This document shows positions 54,373 through 62,879 of a stretch of DNA of 64,000 bases, piece after piece. The position numbers and the translations under genes were made by a program. The stretch is taken from positions 552,374 to 616,373 of the forward strand of contig NZ_JACSPS010000001.1 of the NCBI RefSeq assembly GCF_014837035.1. Direction: 5' to 3'. Every line of letters starts with the position of its first letter. Position 1 is the stretch's first letter. The notes under the pieces are model-generated. The model saw only the letters and a list, made by a program, of their open reading frames with translations, did no database searches and was not told where the DNA came from. Origin of the DNA: Kaistella pullorum (lineage in GTDB: Bacteria > Bacteroidota > Bacteroidia > Flavobacteriales > Weeksellaceae).

Positions 54373-56136
54373 ATGTCAGATATAATTAAACTTTTGCCCG
54401 ATCACGTTGCGAACCAGATTGCCGCCGGCGAAGTGGTGCAGCGGCCTGCCTCCATTGTAAAAGAACTGATGGAGAACGCCATCGATGCGCACGCCACGAA
54501 GATTGAGCTTATCATCCGTGATGCAGGTAAAAACCTTATTCAGGTGGTAGATAACGGCAGCGGCATGAGCGACACCGATGCGCGTCTGGCATTTGAGCGT
54601 CATGCAACCTCAAAGATTCACTGCACTGAGGATATTTTCCGGATATCAACCAAAGGTTTCCGCGGCGAAGCATTAGCTTCAATTGCTGCGGTAGCACAGG
54701 TTGAGCTCCGCACCAAAACCGCAGAATCACTTACGGGCACCAATATCTACATCGAAGGCGGCGGTTTTCAGTTTCAGGAACCTATACAGACGGCTGTTGG
54801 ATCTAATTTTTTAGTCAAAAACCTTTTTTATAATGTACCTGCACGCCGCAAATTCCTTAAAAATAACAATGTTGAATTCCGGCATATCATTGATGAATTC
54901 CAGCGTGTTGCGCTCGCGCATGAAAACGTAGATTTCGAACTGTTCCATAACGATGACTTGATTTTCAGATTACGCAAATCGGGATTGCTACAACGGATCG
55001 TGGAGATTTTCGGACGGAAACTGCATCCGCTTCTTGTGCCGATTAAGGAAGATTTAGGTTGGGTGAAACTCAGCGGATTTGCCGCCAAACCCGAAGGTGC
55101 CAAGAAAGTCCGTGGTGAGCAGTTTTTCTTCGTGAATGGCCGCTATTTCCGCAGTCCGTATTATAATAAAGCTGTTCAGGAAGCTTTTGAGGGACTTCTG
55201 TTGCCTGGTTATATTCCGACTTTTTTCCTTTTTCTGGAACTCGATCCGGAGAAGGTGGACGTCAATATTCATCCACAAAAAACTGAAGTAAAATTTGAGG
55301 ATGAAAACCTGATCTTTGCGTTGCTGCGTTCCACCATTAAGAAAGCTTTAGGCATTTACAACGTGGCGCCTAGCCTTGATTTTGAGAAAGATATGAGTCT
55401 TGAAGCCTTTGTGCAGCAAAAAAATGGAAGCAGCGCCATTTTCCGCGCGCCGGAAATAACGGTTGACAGAGATTATAATCCTTTTCTTGAGGAGCGCATT
55501 GTGCCGAGCGAGCAGGCCGCACTGCTAGAAATGTATCAGCCAACTGCTTCTGCAGAACCCTCAAAAATCAATCTTTTTGAAGAAGAAGATTTTGATGAGG
55601 ACCTTATGCGCTTGCCCAATGGATACTGGCTTTACAATAAGAACGGCAAGACGCTGATGCTCGATTTGGGACGGATGCACCGGTTGGTCGTCTCGGAACG
55701 CAACCAAAAATTCACTAAGAATACCGAGCGGCACACGTTGCTGTTTTCACTGGAGTATCACATGAACGAAACCGAGAAAAATAAGTTCCGTTCGATAAAG
55801 AAGTTTCTGCCCGCGCTGGGTTTTGAAATGATAATTGCCAATGACAATGTGCTGCGGATAGATGCCGTACCGGAAGGCCTTAAGGAATCTCAGGTGATGA
55901 AATTTATGGAGCAACTCTTTGAGATTCTGGAGTACAGGACGGAAGACGAATTCATGCAGTTCTACCAAAACCAATGGAACAAAATTCACAGCAAATCGCG
56001 ATTTGATTTCCTGTACAAAGCAGATGCTGAGCAGCTTATCAAAGACTTTTCGGCGCTCGGTTTTCCGGAGTATCTACCGTCTGGAAAGCGTTGCTATATA
56101 GAACTTCCGCTGGATGACCTTAAAAATAAATTTTAA
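54373..56136 (+). CDS. mutL: DNA mismatch repair protein MutL
   Basis: The 587-residue protein couples mismatch recognition by MutS to strand removal. The GHKL ATPase domain (~1-330) is intact: the catalytic Glu in ELMENAIDA, DNGSGM, TKGFRGEALASIA and GTNIYI. The C-terminal dimerisation domain (~410-587) has LMLDLGRMHRLVV (~425-437) where endonuclease-type MutL proteins have a DQHAxHE motif, and the end (GKRCYIELPLDDL) lacks a clear CPHGRP motif. It is therefore probably not an endonuclease. It heads a run of mutL, rhomboid, EEP hydrolase and lipoprotein genes. Confidence 0.96.
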   Translation: MSDIIKLLPDHVANQIAAGEVVQRPASIVKELMENAIDAHATKIELIIRDAGKNLIQVVDNGSGMSDTDARLAFERHATSKIHCTEDIFRISTKGFRGEALASIAAVAQVELRTKTAESLTGTNIYIEGGGFQFQEPIQTAVGSNFLVKNLFYNVPARRKFLKNNNVEFRHIIDEFQRVALAHENVDFELFHNDDLIFRLRKSGLLQRIVEIFGRKLHPLLVPIKEDLGWVKLSGFAAKPEGAKKVRGEQFFFVNGRYFRSPYYNKAVQEAFEGLLLPGYIPTFFLFLELDPEKVDVNIHPQKTEVKFEDENLIFALLRSTIKKALGIYNVAPSLDFEKDMSLEAFVQQKNGSSAIFRAPEITVDRDYNPFLEERIVPSEQAALLEMYQPTASAEPSKINLFEEEDFDEDLMRLPNGYWLYNKNGKTLMLDLGRMHRLVVSERNQKFTKNTERHTLLFSLEYHMNETEKNKFRSIKKFLPALGFEMIIANDNVLRIDAVPEGLKESQVMKFMEQLFEILEYRTEDEFMQFYQNQWNKIHSKSRFDFLYKADAEQLIKDFSALGFPEYLPSGKRCYIELPLDDLKNKF

Positions 56137-56139
56137 AAA

Positions 56140-56871
56140 ATGTTCAACACCATACCGCCGCTTACCCGCAATATCATCATACTGAATGTTGTAGTCTTTT
56201 TGCTCGTGCAGCTTTTGCAAAACGATCAGCTTACGATGAACTTGGCGGCCTTTTATCCGTTTTCGCCTTATTTCCATTCGTGGCAAGTCATTACACACAT
56301 GTTTATGCACGGAAGCTTTTTTCATATTCTGTTTAATATGATGACGCTTTTCAGTTTCGGACCGGTGCTGGAGCAGGTTTTGGGCGACAAAAAATATTTG
56401 CTCCTTTATTTCCTTAGTGGTTTGGGTGCATTTATCCTCTTTAATCTCTGGAATTTCATTGAAATTGAACAAATAAAGTCTTCACTTACCGCGTTTGGCT
56501 TTGATCTGGACGGGTTTTTGTCCGGCGAAAGCGTCTCTTTTCCCGGCAACGCGGCTGCAGTGGCTGAACAGCAAGTGCTCGTAAATTCATTGCGAAACAT
56601 CATCACCATCCCGATGGTGGGCGCGTCTGGCGCAATTTTCGGGGTCATCGCGGCATTCGCTACGCTTTATCCGGATGCGAAAATCGGGTTGATGTTCATT
56701 CCGGTTCCTATCAAAGTAAAGTATTTGCTTCCCATCGTCATCATTGTCTCCGTTTACCTCGGAGTGTCTGGCAACGTAGGTGGAATCGCGCATTTGGCGC
56801 ACGTTGGTGGAGCGTTGGTAGGTTTTATATTGGCGAGGATCTGGCGAAAGCATTTGTACAGGTTCAATTAA
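56140..56871 (+). CDS. rhomboid family intramembrane serine protease
   Basis: The 243-residue protein has about six membrane helices. The catalytic Ser is in GASGAIFGVIAAFA (~160-173) and the His in HLAHVGGALVGF (~217-228). The HMFMHGSFFHILFNMM segment (~50-65) carries the conserved loop/helix His and Asn. It cleaves membrane proteins within the bilayer; the substrate is unknown. It begins 3 bp after the mutL stop. Confidence 0.95.
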   Translation: MFNTIPPLTRNIIILNVVVFLLVQLLQNDQLTMNLAAFYPFSPYFHSWQVITHMFMHGSFFHILFNMMTLFSFGPVLEQVLGDKKYLLLYFLSGLGAFILFNLWNFIEIEQIKSSLTAFGFDLDGFLSGESVSFPGNAAAVAEQQVLVNSLRNIITIPMVGASGAIFGVIAAFATLYPDAKIGLMFIPVPIKVKYLLPIVIIVSVYLGVSGNVGGIAHLAHVGGALVGFILARIWRKHLYRFN

Positions 56872-56874
56872 CCC

Positions 56875-57858
56875 GTGACCGTGAAAATCATCCGATCTTT
56901 ACTCGTTCTTGCCCACGTTTTTGTGCTCACGCTGCTGGCCGGCGCGACACTTAATTCTGTAGTTTCCCCGCAAACTTTTCCCTGGCTCAATATTCTGTCG
57001 CTTACTTTTCCGGCGCTAATGATTGTCAATGCAATACTGATTATCATTTGGATCGTATTGCGCAAAAAGCGCGCAATCTTGTTTATTGCGCTTACGCTGT
57101 TGATGATAAATCCTATCCGGCGGTGGGTGAATTTTAGTCCTGAAAGCTTAGAGAAAGCCAACCTGAAAGTGCTGACAATGAACATAAAAGGCGGGAAATA
57201 TGGGCGCGAAGAAGTATACAATTATTTAAAGGACAGCGGTGCGGATGTTATTTTCGCACAGGAATATGCCAGTGAGTTCAATGTGCCCGGATATCCACAC
57301 CGGACGAATACCTATTATATTACTGCTTTGAATTCCCGAACCGAACTGATTCATCATGAAAAGATTCCGACGACACAGAATGGCGAAGCGTTTTTTGCGG
57401 ATATTAAAATCAACGGAAAGATGATCCGCTTTATCAATGTATACCTGAATCCTTTCATGTTTGAAAAATCAAAGGTGAAGCCGGCGGACGACCTGAACAA
57501 GAACAAACAGAAACTCCGCTACATCGCTGCGACCCTGATTCCGACTTTCAAAGCGCATCAAAGTGAAGTTGAAATCATTAAAAACACCATCAAAAAATCG
57601 CCTTATCCGGTGATTTTGGCTGGTGACTTTAATTCCGTCCCGAATTCTTACGAATATTATCAACTGTCAGACGGACTTCAAGACGCGTTTGTGGAAGTCG
57701 GCCGCGGCACATCGACGAGTTTTCACGATTACAAAGTACCGATCCGCATTGATTATATTTTCTGTTCACCTGAAATTATTCCCGTTTCTTACCGTGTGGA
57801 CCGGCGAAAAAAACTGTCTGATCATTACCCGGTGATTGCGGAATTTAAAATTGAATAA
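56875..57858 (+). CDS. membrane-anchored endonuclease/exonuclease/phosphatase family protein
   Basis: The 327-residue protein has about three N-terminal transmembrane helices (~4-82) and then an EEP domain from ~97: LTMNIKGGKYGREEVYN, IFAQEYAS with the metal Glu, LAGDFNSVPNSYEYY (~247-261) with the DxN pair, RIDYIFCS and the catalytic SDHYPVIAEF at the end. The start is GTG at 56875 or 56881. It probably acts on a phosphoester on the periplasmic side; the substrate is unknown. Confidence 0.9.
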   Translation: MTVKIIRSLLVLAHVFVLTLLAGATLNSVVSPQTFPWLNILSLTFPALMIVNAILIIIWIVLRKKRAILFIALTLLMINPIRRWVNFSPESLEKANLKVLTMNIKGGKYGREEVYNYLKDSGADVIFAQEYASEFNVPGYPHRTNTYYITALNSRTELIHHEKIPTTQNGEAFFADIKINGKMIRFINVYLNPFMFEKSKVKPADDLNKNKQKLRYIAATLIPTFKAHQSEVEIIKNTIKKSPYPVILAGDFNSVPNSYEYYQLSDGLQDAFVEVGRGTSTSFHDYKVPIRIDYIFCSPEIIPVSYRVDRRKKLSDHYPVIAEFKIE

Positions 57859-57859
57859 T

Positions 57860-58201
57860 ATGAAATATCTACTCTTATTCCTTTTGGTTTTAAATATTTC
57901 CTGTGGTGATAAAAAGCTCGCCGAGCAGCAAACTGAGCGCGAAATTTCGGAGGCTGCTCCGTATGACACCATTGCGGTAGACTCGTTTTCAACGGGCGCT
58001 ACGTCAGTTGATATTGCTGCACAGATCCGAAGATCATCATTAAAATATCAGGATTCATTAAATAAGGCAAAGAACGAGGCTGCGCATGCCGAACAGCTTA
58101 AAAAAGCTAAGGAAGCAGAAGCCAAATCAGCAGAGAAAAAGAAGGCGGCGCAAAATGAAACTAAAACAGAGCAGAAAAACGAAGAGCAAAAACAACCTTA
58201 A
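57860..58201 (+). CDS. small lipoprotein with charged coiled coil
   Basis: I start it at the ATG at 57860 (MKYLLLFLLVLNISCGDKK), 1 bp after the upstream stop. The signal ends in a lipobox (NISC, Cys ~15). The mature protein (~99 residues) has a short acidic region and then a Lys/Glu/Ala-rich helix (KAKNEAAHAEQLKKAKEAEA) that is likely a coiled coil. Function unknown; it is the last gene of the mutL run. Confidence 0.8.
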   Translation: MKYLLLFLLVLNISCGDKKLAEQQTEREISEAAPYDTIAVDSFSTGATSVDIAAQIRRSSLKYQDSLNKAKNEAAHAEQLKKAKEAEAKSAEKKKAAQNETKTEQKNEEQKQP

Positions 58202-58234
58202 ATAGTGGAAATCAATGTTTTAAACGGATGTGTT

Positions 58235-58837
58235 TTAAGGAAGATTTTGAATTATGCTTAATGGATAGATGAACATATCATCGAAATCATTCATCGCGTT
58301 AATGATTTGAAAGTGAGAGAATTCCCGCAGATTTTGAACTGTAATTTCCGCTTCTTTTATTTTTTTAGTCTTTAAAAGATGCTGGCGCTGCACGCCATTG
58401 AGCAGGAAAGTAGAAGGCGTGTACCATGTTTTACCCTTTTTAAACAGTAAGTTCGAGAACGAAGTATCGGTGATACGATTGTTTTTTACAATGATTATCT
58501 CATCACTTTTTGCCTCGCGCCGCATGTTTTCGAGGGTTGTCCGGTCGGCGAATTTAAAAGCATAATCGTACAGATTATTTTCCACAAGACGCACAGAGTG
58601 CAGTTCCGAAATCGCGTAAGGAATTAGCTGAGTCTGTAAAACCTTTTCAAAATCGTAAACGATCCGAAGCTTGAACAGCCCTTCGCCATCATGATGAAGG
58701 TCCCTGTAAATTTTCGAAATATCTATTGGGTTTTCTTTCCCAAAATGCTCGAATGTGCGGATCACGCGCTGCTGGTGCAGGTCGGGCAGGTGAAGTTTGC
58801 GGTCTTCAACCCTGATGCTTTCAATAAATTGGGACAT
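58235..58837 (-). CDS. aminotransferase class IV family protein (PabC-like)
   Basis: The 200-residue protein is shorter than most class IV enzymes (~270). The candidate PLP lysine is in GEGLFKLRIVYDF (~53-65); TDTSFSNLLFKKGKTWYTPS (~122-141) matches the class IV E/T-x-x-x-x-N-L/I-F region. It overlaps the pabB-like gene by 17 bp, so it is likely the aminodeoxychorismate lyase that makes p-aminobenzoate for folate. This assignment relies partly on context. Confidence 0.85.
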   Translation of the reverse strand: MSQFIESIRVEDRKLHLPDLHQQRVIRTFEHFGKENPIDISKIYRDLHHDGEGLFKLRIVYDFEKVLQTQLIPYAISELHSVRLVENNLYDYAFKFADRTTLENMRREAKSDEIIIVKNNRITDTSFSNLLFKKGKTWYTPSTFLLNGVQRQHLLKTKKIKEAEITVQNLREFSHFQIINAMNDFDDMFIYPLSIIQNLP

Positions 58838-59798
58838 AAATCTTGTTTTTCATCTCTTCGTATTCATCGGCCAATTTACTTAAATGTGTGATGCCGCCAC
58901 CACTTTTAAAAAACATTTTTTCGTCCTGCAGTTCGATGAAGCGGATCATCACGCAGGAATCGAGGTTTTTCCCGTCGAAATAGCCGCAAACGCCCGTGTA
59001 GAATCCTCGCTTATGGTTTTCAGCTTCGAGGATAATCTCTAAAGTTTTCTTTTTCGGCGCGCCTAAAATTGATCCTGCCGGTAAAAGCGTGCGCATGATA
59101 CTGCCAACTTTTCCCCGAAATTCCGGTTTCAGTGTTCCTGAAATCTCAGAACTCATCGCATAGAGATTTTTTTTGTTGGTTTTTATAAGATCAATGCGCT
59201 GGAATTCATCTACACGAACGCCATCTGAAACCATGCTGAGGTCATTCCGAAGCAAATCGACCACGGTGTAATGTTCCGCCTGCTCTTTGGGGTCTTTTCT
59301 CAGAAGTTCAGCCCCATTTTCTACCGCTGCATCGATCGTTCCCTTCATCGGGTGCGTTTTAATCTTATTCCCGTCTGTTTCCACAAAGGTCTCAGGTGAG
59401 AAGAATACAAACTTTCCAGGGTAAAATACTTTGTATTTGACTTCTGCACGCGCAAATATCTCTTCCGCAGAAAGGTTGGTTTCAATTTCTGTGCTGCAGG
59501 TATAATTTGCGAGGTAGCTGTAGCCTTCTTTCAGGTGTTTCTGTATATGTTGAAAGCCCTTTTCATAATCTTCAAGACTTGCCAGGTTTGATTTGAATTT
59601 AAAGTTTCGCGCCAAATCAAGTCGTGGTTTGGGTGTTTTAATGTATTCAAAGTCAATCATTAAGCCTGAAAATAGCAATTCATCTTCACGAAATATTTCA
59701 ATATTTTCAACCTCAAAATCAATGATATAGAAAAACGGAATCTGCTGTTGTGACAGTTGATCCATTTTATCGAATTGAGCATGTGCAGCGGGAAACAT
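58821..59798 (-). CDS. pabB: aminodeoxychorismate synthase component I-like protein
   Basis: A chorismate-binding enzyme of 325 residues when started at the ATG at 59798 (MFPAAHAQFDKMDQ); an extension upstream would overlap the divergent gene and the promoter. The core has MKGTIDA (~153-159), VVDLLRNDLSMV, GAPKKKTLEIILEAE and GFYTGVCGYFDG. It converts chorismate to aminodeoxychorismate for folate. It is shorter than typical PabB and matches the short form that pairs with PabC-like proteins. Confidence 0.9.
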   Translation of the reverse strand: MFPAAHAQFDKMDQLSQQQIPFFYIIDFEVENIEIFREDELLFSGLMIDFEYIKTPKPRLDLARNFKFKSNLASLEDYEKGFQHIQKHLKEGYSYLANYTCSTEIETNLSAEEIFARAEVKYKVFYPGKFVFFSPETFVETDGNKIKTHPMKGTIDAAVENGAELLRKDPKEQAEHYTVVDLLRNDLSMVSDGVRVDEFQRIDLIKTNKKNLYAMSSEISGTLKPEFRGKVGSIMRTLLPAGSILGAPKKKTLEIILEAENHKRGFYTGVCGYFDGKNLDSCVMIRFIELQDEKMFFKSGGGITHLSKLADEYEEMKNKIYVPIY

Positions 59799-59803
59799 CG
59801 GCA

Positions 59804-59811
59804 CAAAAATA
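59804..59811 (-). promoter_or_regulatory. TAnnTTTG -7 box, pabB-like operon
   Basis: The minus strand reads TATTTTTG and ends only 5 bp before the pabB ATG, implying a nearly leaderless mRNA. Confidence 0.5.
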
Positions 59812-59863
59812 CTGAAAACGCGGCCAGCACGAAATTGTACTTCTGCTTTTATACTTAAAGTCC

Positions 59864-59871
59864 TATTTTTG
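59864..59871 (+). promoter_or_regulatory. TAnnTTTG -7 box, first tandem membrane protein gene
   Basis: TATTTTTG ends 3 bp before the ATG at 59875. If it is used, the mRNA has almost no leader. Confidence 0.45.
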
Positions 59872-59874
59872 CGC

Positions 59875-60597
59875 ATGCAAAATTCTAAAAGGCCCGACAA
59901 CGGCCTGTCTTACACACTTCGCACAGCATTCAGCTATTGGAACCGCACGCTCCTGTATCAGCTGATGTTCAGTTTTTGGTATTTCCTGCTTTTTTTCGTG
60001 GGCTACTGGTATCTTTTGCAGCATTTTGGTTTATGGGACCTTTTTATGGAACACAAAGAATTGGTTCAGACCGATATTGCAGCATTCAACAAAAAAGTGG
60101 AAGAGATCTCACGTTTGCCTCAGGCGCGTAATTTCGGACTTGCATTTCTGTTTCTGATGGCGCTTATCAATCCGCTGGCGGTGGGGTTGTATGCCATTTA
60201 CCGTAAGATTGATCTTAAGGAAAAAATCAATTTTACAGATGTGTTCGCAGGTTATCAGGGATTTGCTTTCTTCAATTTTTTTGCGTTCCACCTTTTTTGG
60301 ATTATCATTTTCACTTATGCGAACGCGCTTCTGCTACTGGGAATAGTGTGGTATTTTGTAACACTGTTCAGTATTCCGCTTATGTTTTTCATGCAAATTC
60401 GGGCTTTTGAAGGGATTTCTCTGACGTTCAAAGTTTTGAAGAAAAATTTCGCGGTTATTTTCATCTCTATGGCGGTGGCGCTCATCTTCGGACTGAGCGG
60501 GTTCCTGCTGTGCGGTTTTGGGATATTCTTCACTTTCCCGTTCATACATGCGATGATCTACACGCTTTACCGACAATATTTCAATGAAGTGAAGTAA
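59875..60597 (+). CDS. multi-span membrane protein, tandem paralog 1
   Basis: A 240-residue protein with about six hydrophobic segments. The end, ALIFGLSGFLLCGFGIFFTF followed by PFIHAMIYTLY, is paralogous to the next gene (GILLCGIGVIASFPFYMTVMYAAY). No catalytic motif is seen. Flavobacterial relatives have been labelled beta-carotene monooxygenase, which I see no support for. Function unknown. The ATG at 59875 is preferred over an in-frame TTG at 59869 inside the -7 box. Confidence 0.82.
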   Translation: MQNSKRPDNGLSYTLRTAFSYWNRTLLYQLMFSFWYFLLFFVGYWYLLQHFGLWDLFMEHKELVQTDIAAFNKKVEEISRLPQARNFGLAFLFLMALINPLAVGLYAIYRKIDLKEKINFTDVFAGYQGFAFFNFFAFHLFWIIIFTYANALLLLGIVWYFVTLFSIPLMFFMQIRAFEGISLTFKVLKKNFAVIFISMAVALIFGLSGFLLCGFGIFFTFPFIHAMIYTLYRQYFNEVK

Positions 60598-60636
60598 CTG
60601 TTGTTTTTTTTAAATGTGATATTCTCCTTTTTACTT

Positions 60637-60644
60637 TAAATTTG
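60637..60644 (+). promoter_or_regulatory. TAnnTTTG -7 box, second tandem membrane protein gene
   Basis: TAAATTTG ends 24 bp before the ATG at 60669 and excludes an in-frame TTG at 60642 as a start. Confidence 0.5.
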
Positions 60645-60668
60645 AGTTACATTAAAAAAACTAAACTT

Positions 60669-61400
60669 ATGAGCACATTTCAGGAATTCAGCGAGACAAA
60701 CCGATCCAAGAACTGGAGCGATATCATTTCTCACGCGTTCGATCTTTATAAGGGAATCTTTCTGTACGGTATATTGGCGATGATTATATATTTCGGCGTA
60801 TCGATGGTGCTGCAGCCGGTCACCGGTTTCAGTTCACAGACACTTTCAGATGAAATAATAAGCGCCGACGGAGATTTTGGTGACATAGATGTATGGTCTG
60901 TACCCGGTTTCCGGCTTTACTACGGACTTTCGGGAATATTGAGTCTGTTGCTTGCACCGCTTTATGTAGGAATTTTATACCTCGCAAACCGCTACCATTA
61001 TAACCAACCGCTGCGCGTGAATGACCTGTTCATCGGCTACCGCCAAAATTTTGTAAACATCGTGATTTACACCTTAATAAGTACGGTGATCATGGCCATT
61101 TCGTTTGCGTTATGTTTTCTTCCGGCATTTTTTGTGATGCCTTTGTTCCTGTTGGGTTATCCCATCCTGTTGTTTGAGAATGCAAGCTTCACGGATGCGA
61201 TCAGCAAATCATTTAAAATCGCAAAAGACAATTACGGTACATTTTTGTTGGTATCCTTCATCGGATTCTTAATCAGCATTGCGGGTATTTTGCTCTGCGG
61301 AATTGGCGTTATAGCATCATTTCCGTTTTATATGACAGTGATGTATGCGGCGTATTGCGCATTCTGCGGCGCTCCAAGACAATTGGGCCTTAATGCCTGA
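60669..61400 (+). CDS. multi-span membrane protein, tandem paralog 2
   Basis: A 243-residue protein starting MSTFQEFSETNRSKNWSDII. It has about five or six hydrophobic segments and a conserved middle (NASFTDAISKSFKIAKDNYG) that matches paralog 1 (EGISLTFKVLKKNF) and the shared LCG-x-G-x5-PF-x4-MY end. The two genes arose by tandem duplication. Function unknown. Confidence 0.83.
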   Translation: MSTFQEFSETNRSKNWSDIISHAFDLYKGIFLYGILAMIIYFGVSMVLQPVTGFSSQTLSDEIISADGDFGDIDVWSVPGFRLYYGLSGILSLLLAPLYVGILYLANRYHYNQPLRVNDLFIGYRQNFVNIVIYTLISTVIMAISFALCFLPAFFVMPLFLLGYPILLFENASFTDAISKSFKIAKDNYGTFLLVSFIGFLISIAGILLCGIGVIASFPFYMTVMYAAYCAFCGAPRQLGLNA

Positions 61401-61457
61401 TGATATTGGCTTCATATTTTCATTAGGGCGAGCATTAATAAAAATTAAAGAAAACCA

Positions 61458-62540
61458 ATGCCAAATAAAAAAGAACAGATCAGCGAGGTAAAAATCAAAC
61501 AGATCTTCCTGCTCGCGGTCATCCTGATTTTGGCGGGTTTGATCTGTTATAATCTTTCTCTGTTTATTCCGTCGCTGCTCGGCGCGATCACACTATACAT
61601 CATATCCCGCAAATACAATCTGTATCTGCAGGAAGAACGCGAATGGAAACCATGGCAGGCATCGGCAGTCATCATTTTTGCGACGCTCGTTATCCTTATT
61701 CTGCCGGTATATTTCATCGCAGATTTACTGCTGGAGAAACTCGGAAATGCGTCGGTATACATGCAGAAATTCAATGTTTTTGTAGATAAGATTCACGATT
61801 TCGTTTATGCCAAAACCAAAGTGGATTTGCTGAGCAAAGAAAACCTTGATAAACTGAAAGATTCTGTCGGTAAATATTCCACATCGGCGCTGAGCGGTAC
61901 TTTCAATACACTTACCGTCGTGCTGTCGATGTATTTTATCCTCTATTTCATGCTCGAAAGACCGCGATTTTTCGAAAAGTTGGTAAAAAGTTCAGCCCCT
62001 TTGAAAAAATCGAATGTCAATCTTTTGGGTGATAAATTCAGGAATATGGTGATTGCAAACGCTATCGGAATACCGGTGGTTGCGCTGGGTCAGGGAATCG
62101 TAGCATTGATCGGTTATTTTATTTTCGATGCGCCAAGTCCGGTTCTTTTATTTGCACTTACCGCAGTGACGTCGATGATCCCGATTGTGGGCGGCGCAAT
62201 CGTTTTTGTACCGGTCTGCATTTTCATGATCGCCGAGGGTAATTTAGGCCCGGGACTGGGTTTAGCGGCCTATTGCCTGATTGCTGTAGGACTTACTGAC
62301 AATCTTTTACGCTTTACACTTTTGAAACGGCTCGAAAACATTCATCCTCTGAACACCGTTTTCGGCATCATTGCCGGGATGAATATCTTTGGGTTTATGG
62401 GTCTTATTTTCGGGCCGATAATGGTTTCCATCACTGTAATGCTGATTCAGGTTTACCGCGATGAGTTTTCGGATGAAGACAATGAACTCATTATGCCTGA
62501 ACCAAAAGAAATTGAAGAAAAAATAGACCTAACTATCTGA
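61458..62540 (+). CDS. AI-2E family transporter
   Basis: The 360-residue inner-membrane protein has two N-terminal helices (FLLAVILILAGLICYNLSLF; then after a loop ASAVIIFATLVILILPVYFI), a soluble insert (~95-140) and a block of five or six C-terminal helices with the family signature ALTAVTSMIPIVGGAIVFVP (~230-249). The family (TqsA/YdiK/UPF0118) includes exporters of autoinducer-2 and Na+/H+ antiporters, so the substrate is open. The stop shares one base with the next start (TGATG). Confidence 0.93.
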   Translation: MPNKKEQISEVKIKQIFLLAVILILAGLICYNLSLFIPSLLGAITLYIISRKYNLYLQEEREWKPWQASAVIIFATLVILILPVYFIADLLLEKLGNASVYMQKFNVFVDKIHDFVYAKTKVDLLSKENLDKLKDSVGKYSTSALSGTFNTLTVVLSMYFILYFMLERPRFFEKLVKSSAPLKKSNVNLLGDKFRNMVIANAIGIPVVALGQGIVALIGYFIFDAPSPVLLFALTAVTSMIPIVGGAIVFVPVCIFMIAEGNLGPGLGLAAYCLIAVGLTDNLLRFTLLKRLENIHPLNTVFGIIAGMNIFGFMGLIFGPIMVSITVMLIQVYRDEFSDEDNELIMPEPKEIEEKIDLTI

Positions 62541-62803
62541 TGATGGACATGATGAATCCGCAGATCCTGGAGGAAATCTGCATCCAGAAAATGCCTTTTG
62601 GCAAGTATAAAGACGTTGTAATCGCCGATATTCCGGTGCATTACCTGGAGTGGATGCACCGCCAGGGAATGCCAAAAGGTAAGCTGGGCATGCAGCTGAG
62701 TACGATTTATGAGATTAAAGTAAACGGGTTGATGGATTTGCTTATCCCTATTCGCGGAAAGGTGAATTATGGCACTTCAAAAAATAAGGTTTATAAGTTT
62801 TAG
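62540..62803 (+). CDS. DUF3820 family protein
   Basis: An 87-residue protein with the family pattern KMPFGKYKDVVIADIPVHYLEWM (core MPFGKYK at ~18-24 and YLEWM) and a C-terminal KVNGLMDLLIPIR. It has a small soluble fold whose relatives are found near nucleases and polymerases, so it may be nucleic-acid related, but the function is unknown. It is translationally coupled to the AI-2E transporter gene. Confidence 0.88.
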   Translation: MMDMMNPQILEEICIQKMPFGKYKDVVIADIPVHYLEWMHRQGMPKGKLGMQLSTIYEIKVNGLMDLLIPIRGKVNYGTSKNKVYKF

Positions 62804-62879
62804 ATCTAAATTTCATTCCCGCAACAATAACCTTAATCCCAACTGATTAAGTTCCAAAGAATCAGTTCTGAATTATTGA

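Noticed and set aside
58235-58837. Truncated class IV aminotransferase as a pseudogene
   Set aside because: It is short, but the lysine region and C-terminal motif are kept and it overlaps pabB in an operon, so it is probably functional.
59875-61400. Label 'beta-carotene 15,15-monooxygenase' for the tandem membrane proteins
   Set aside because: No catalytic His or family motif is present.
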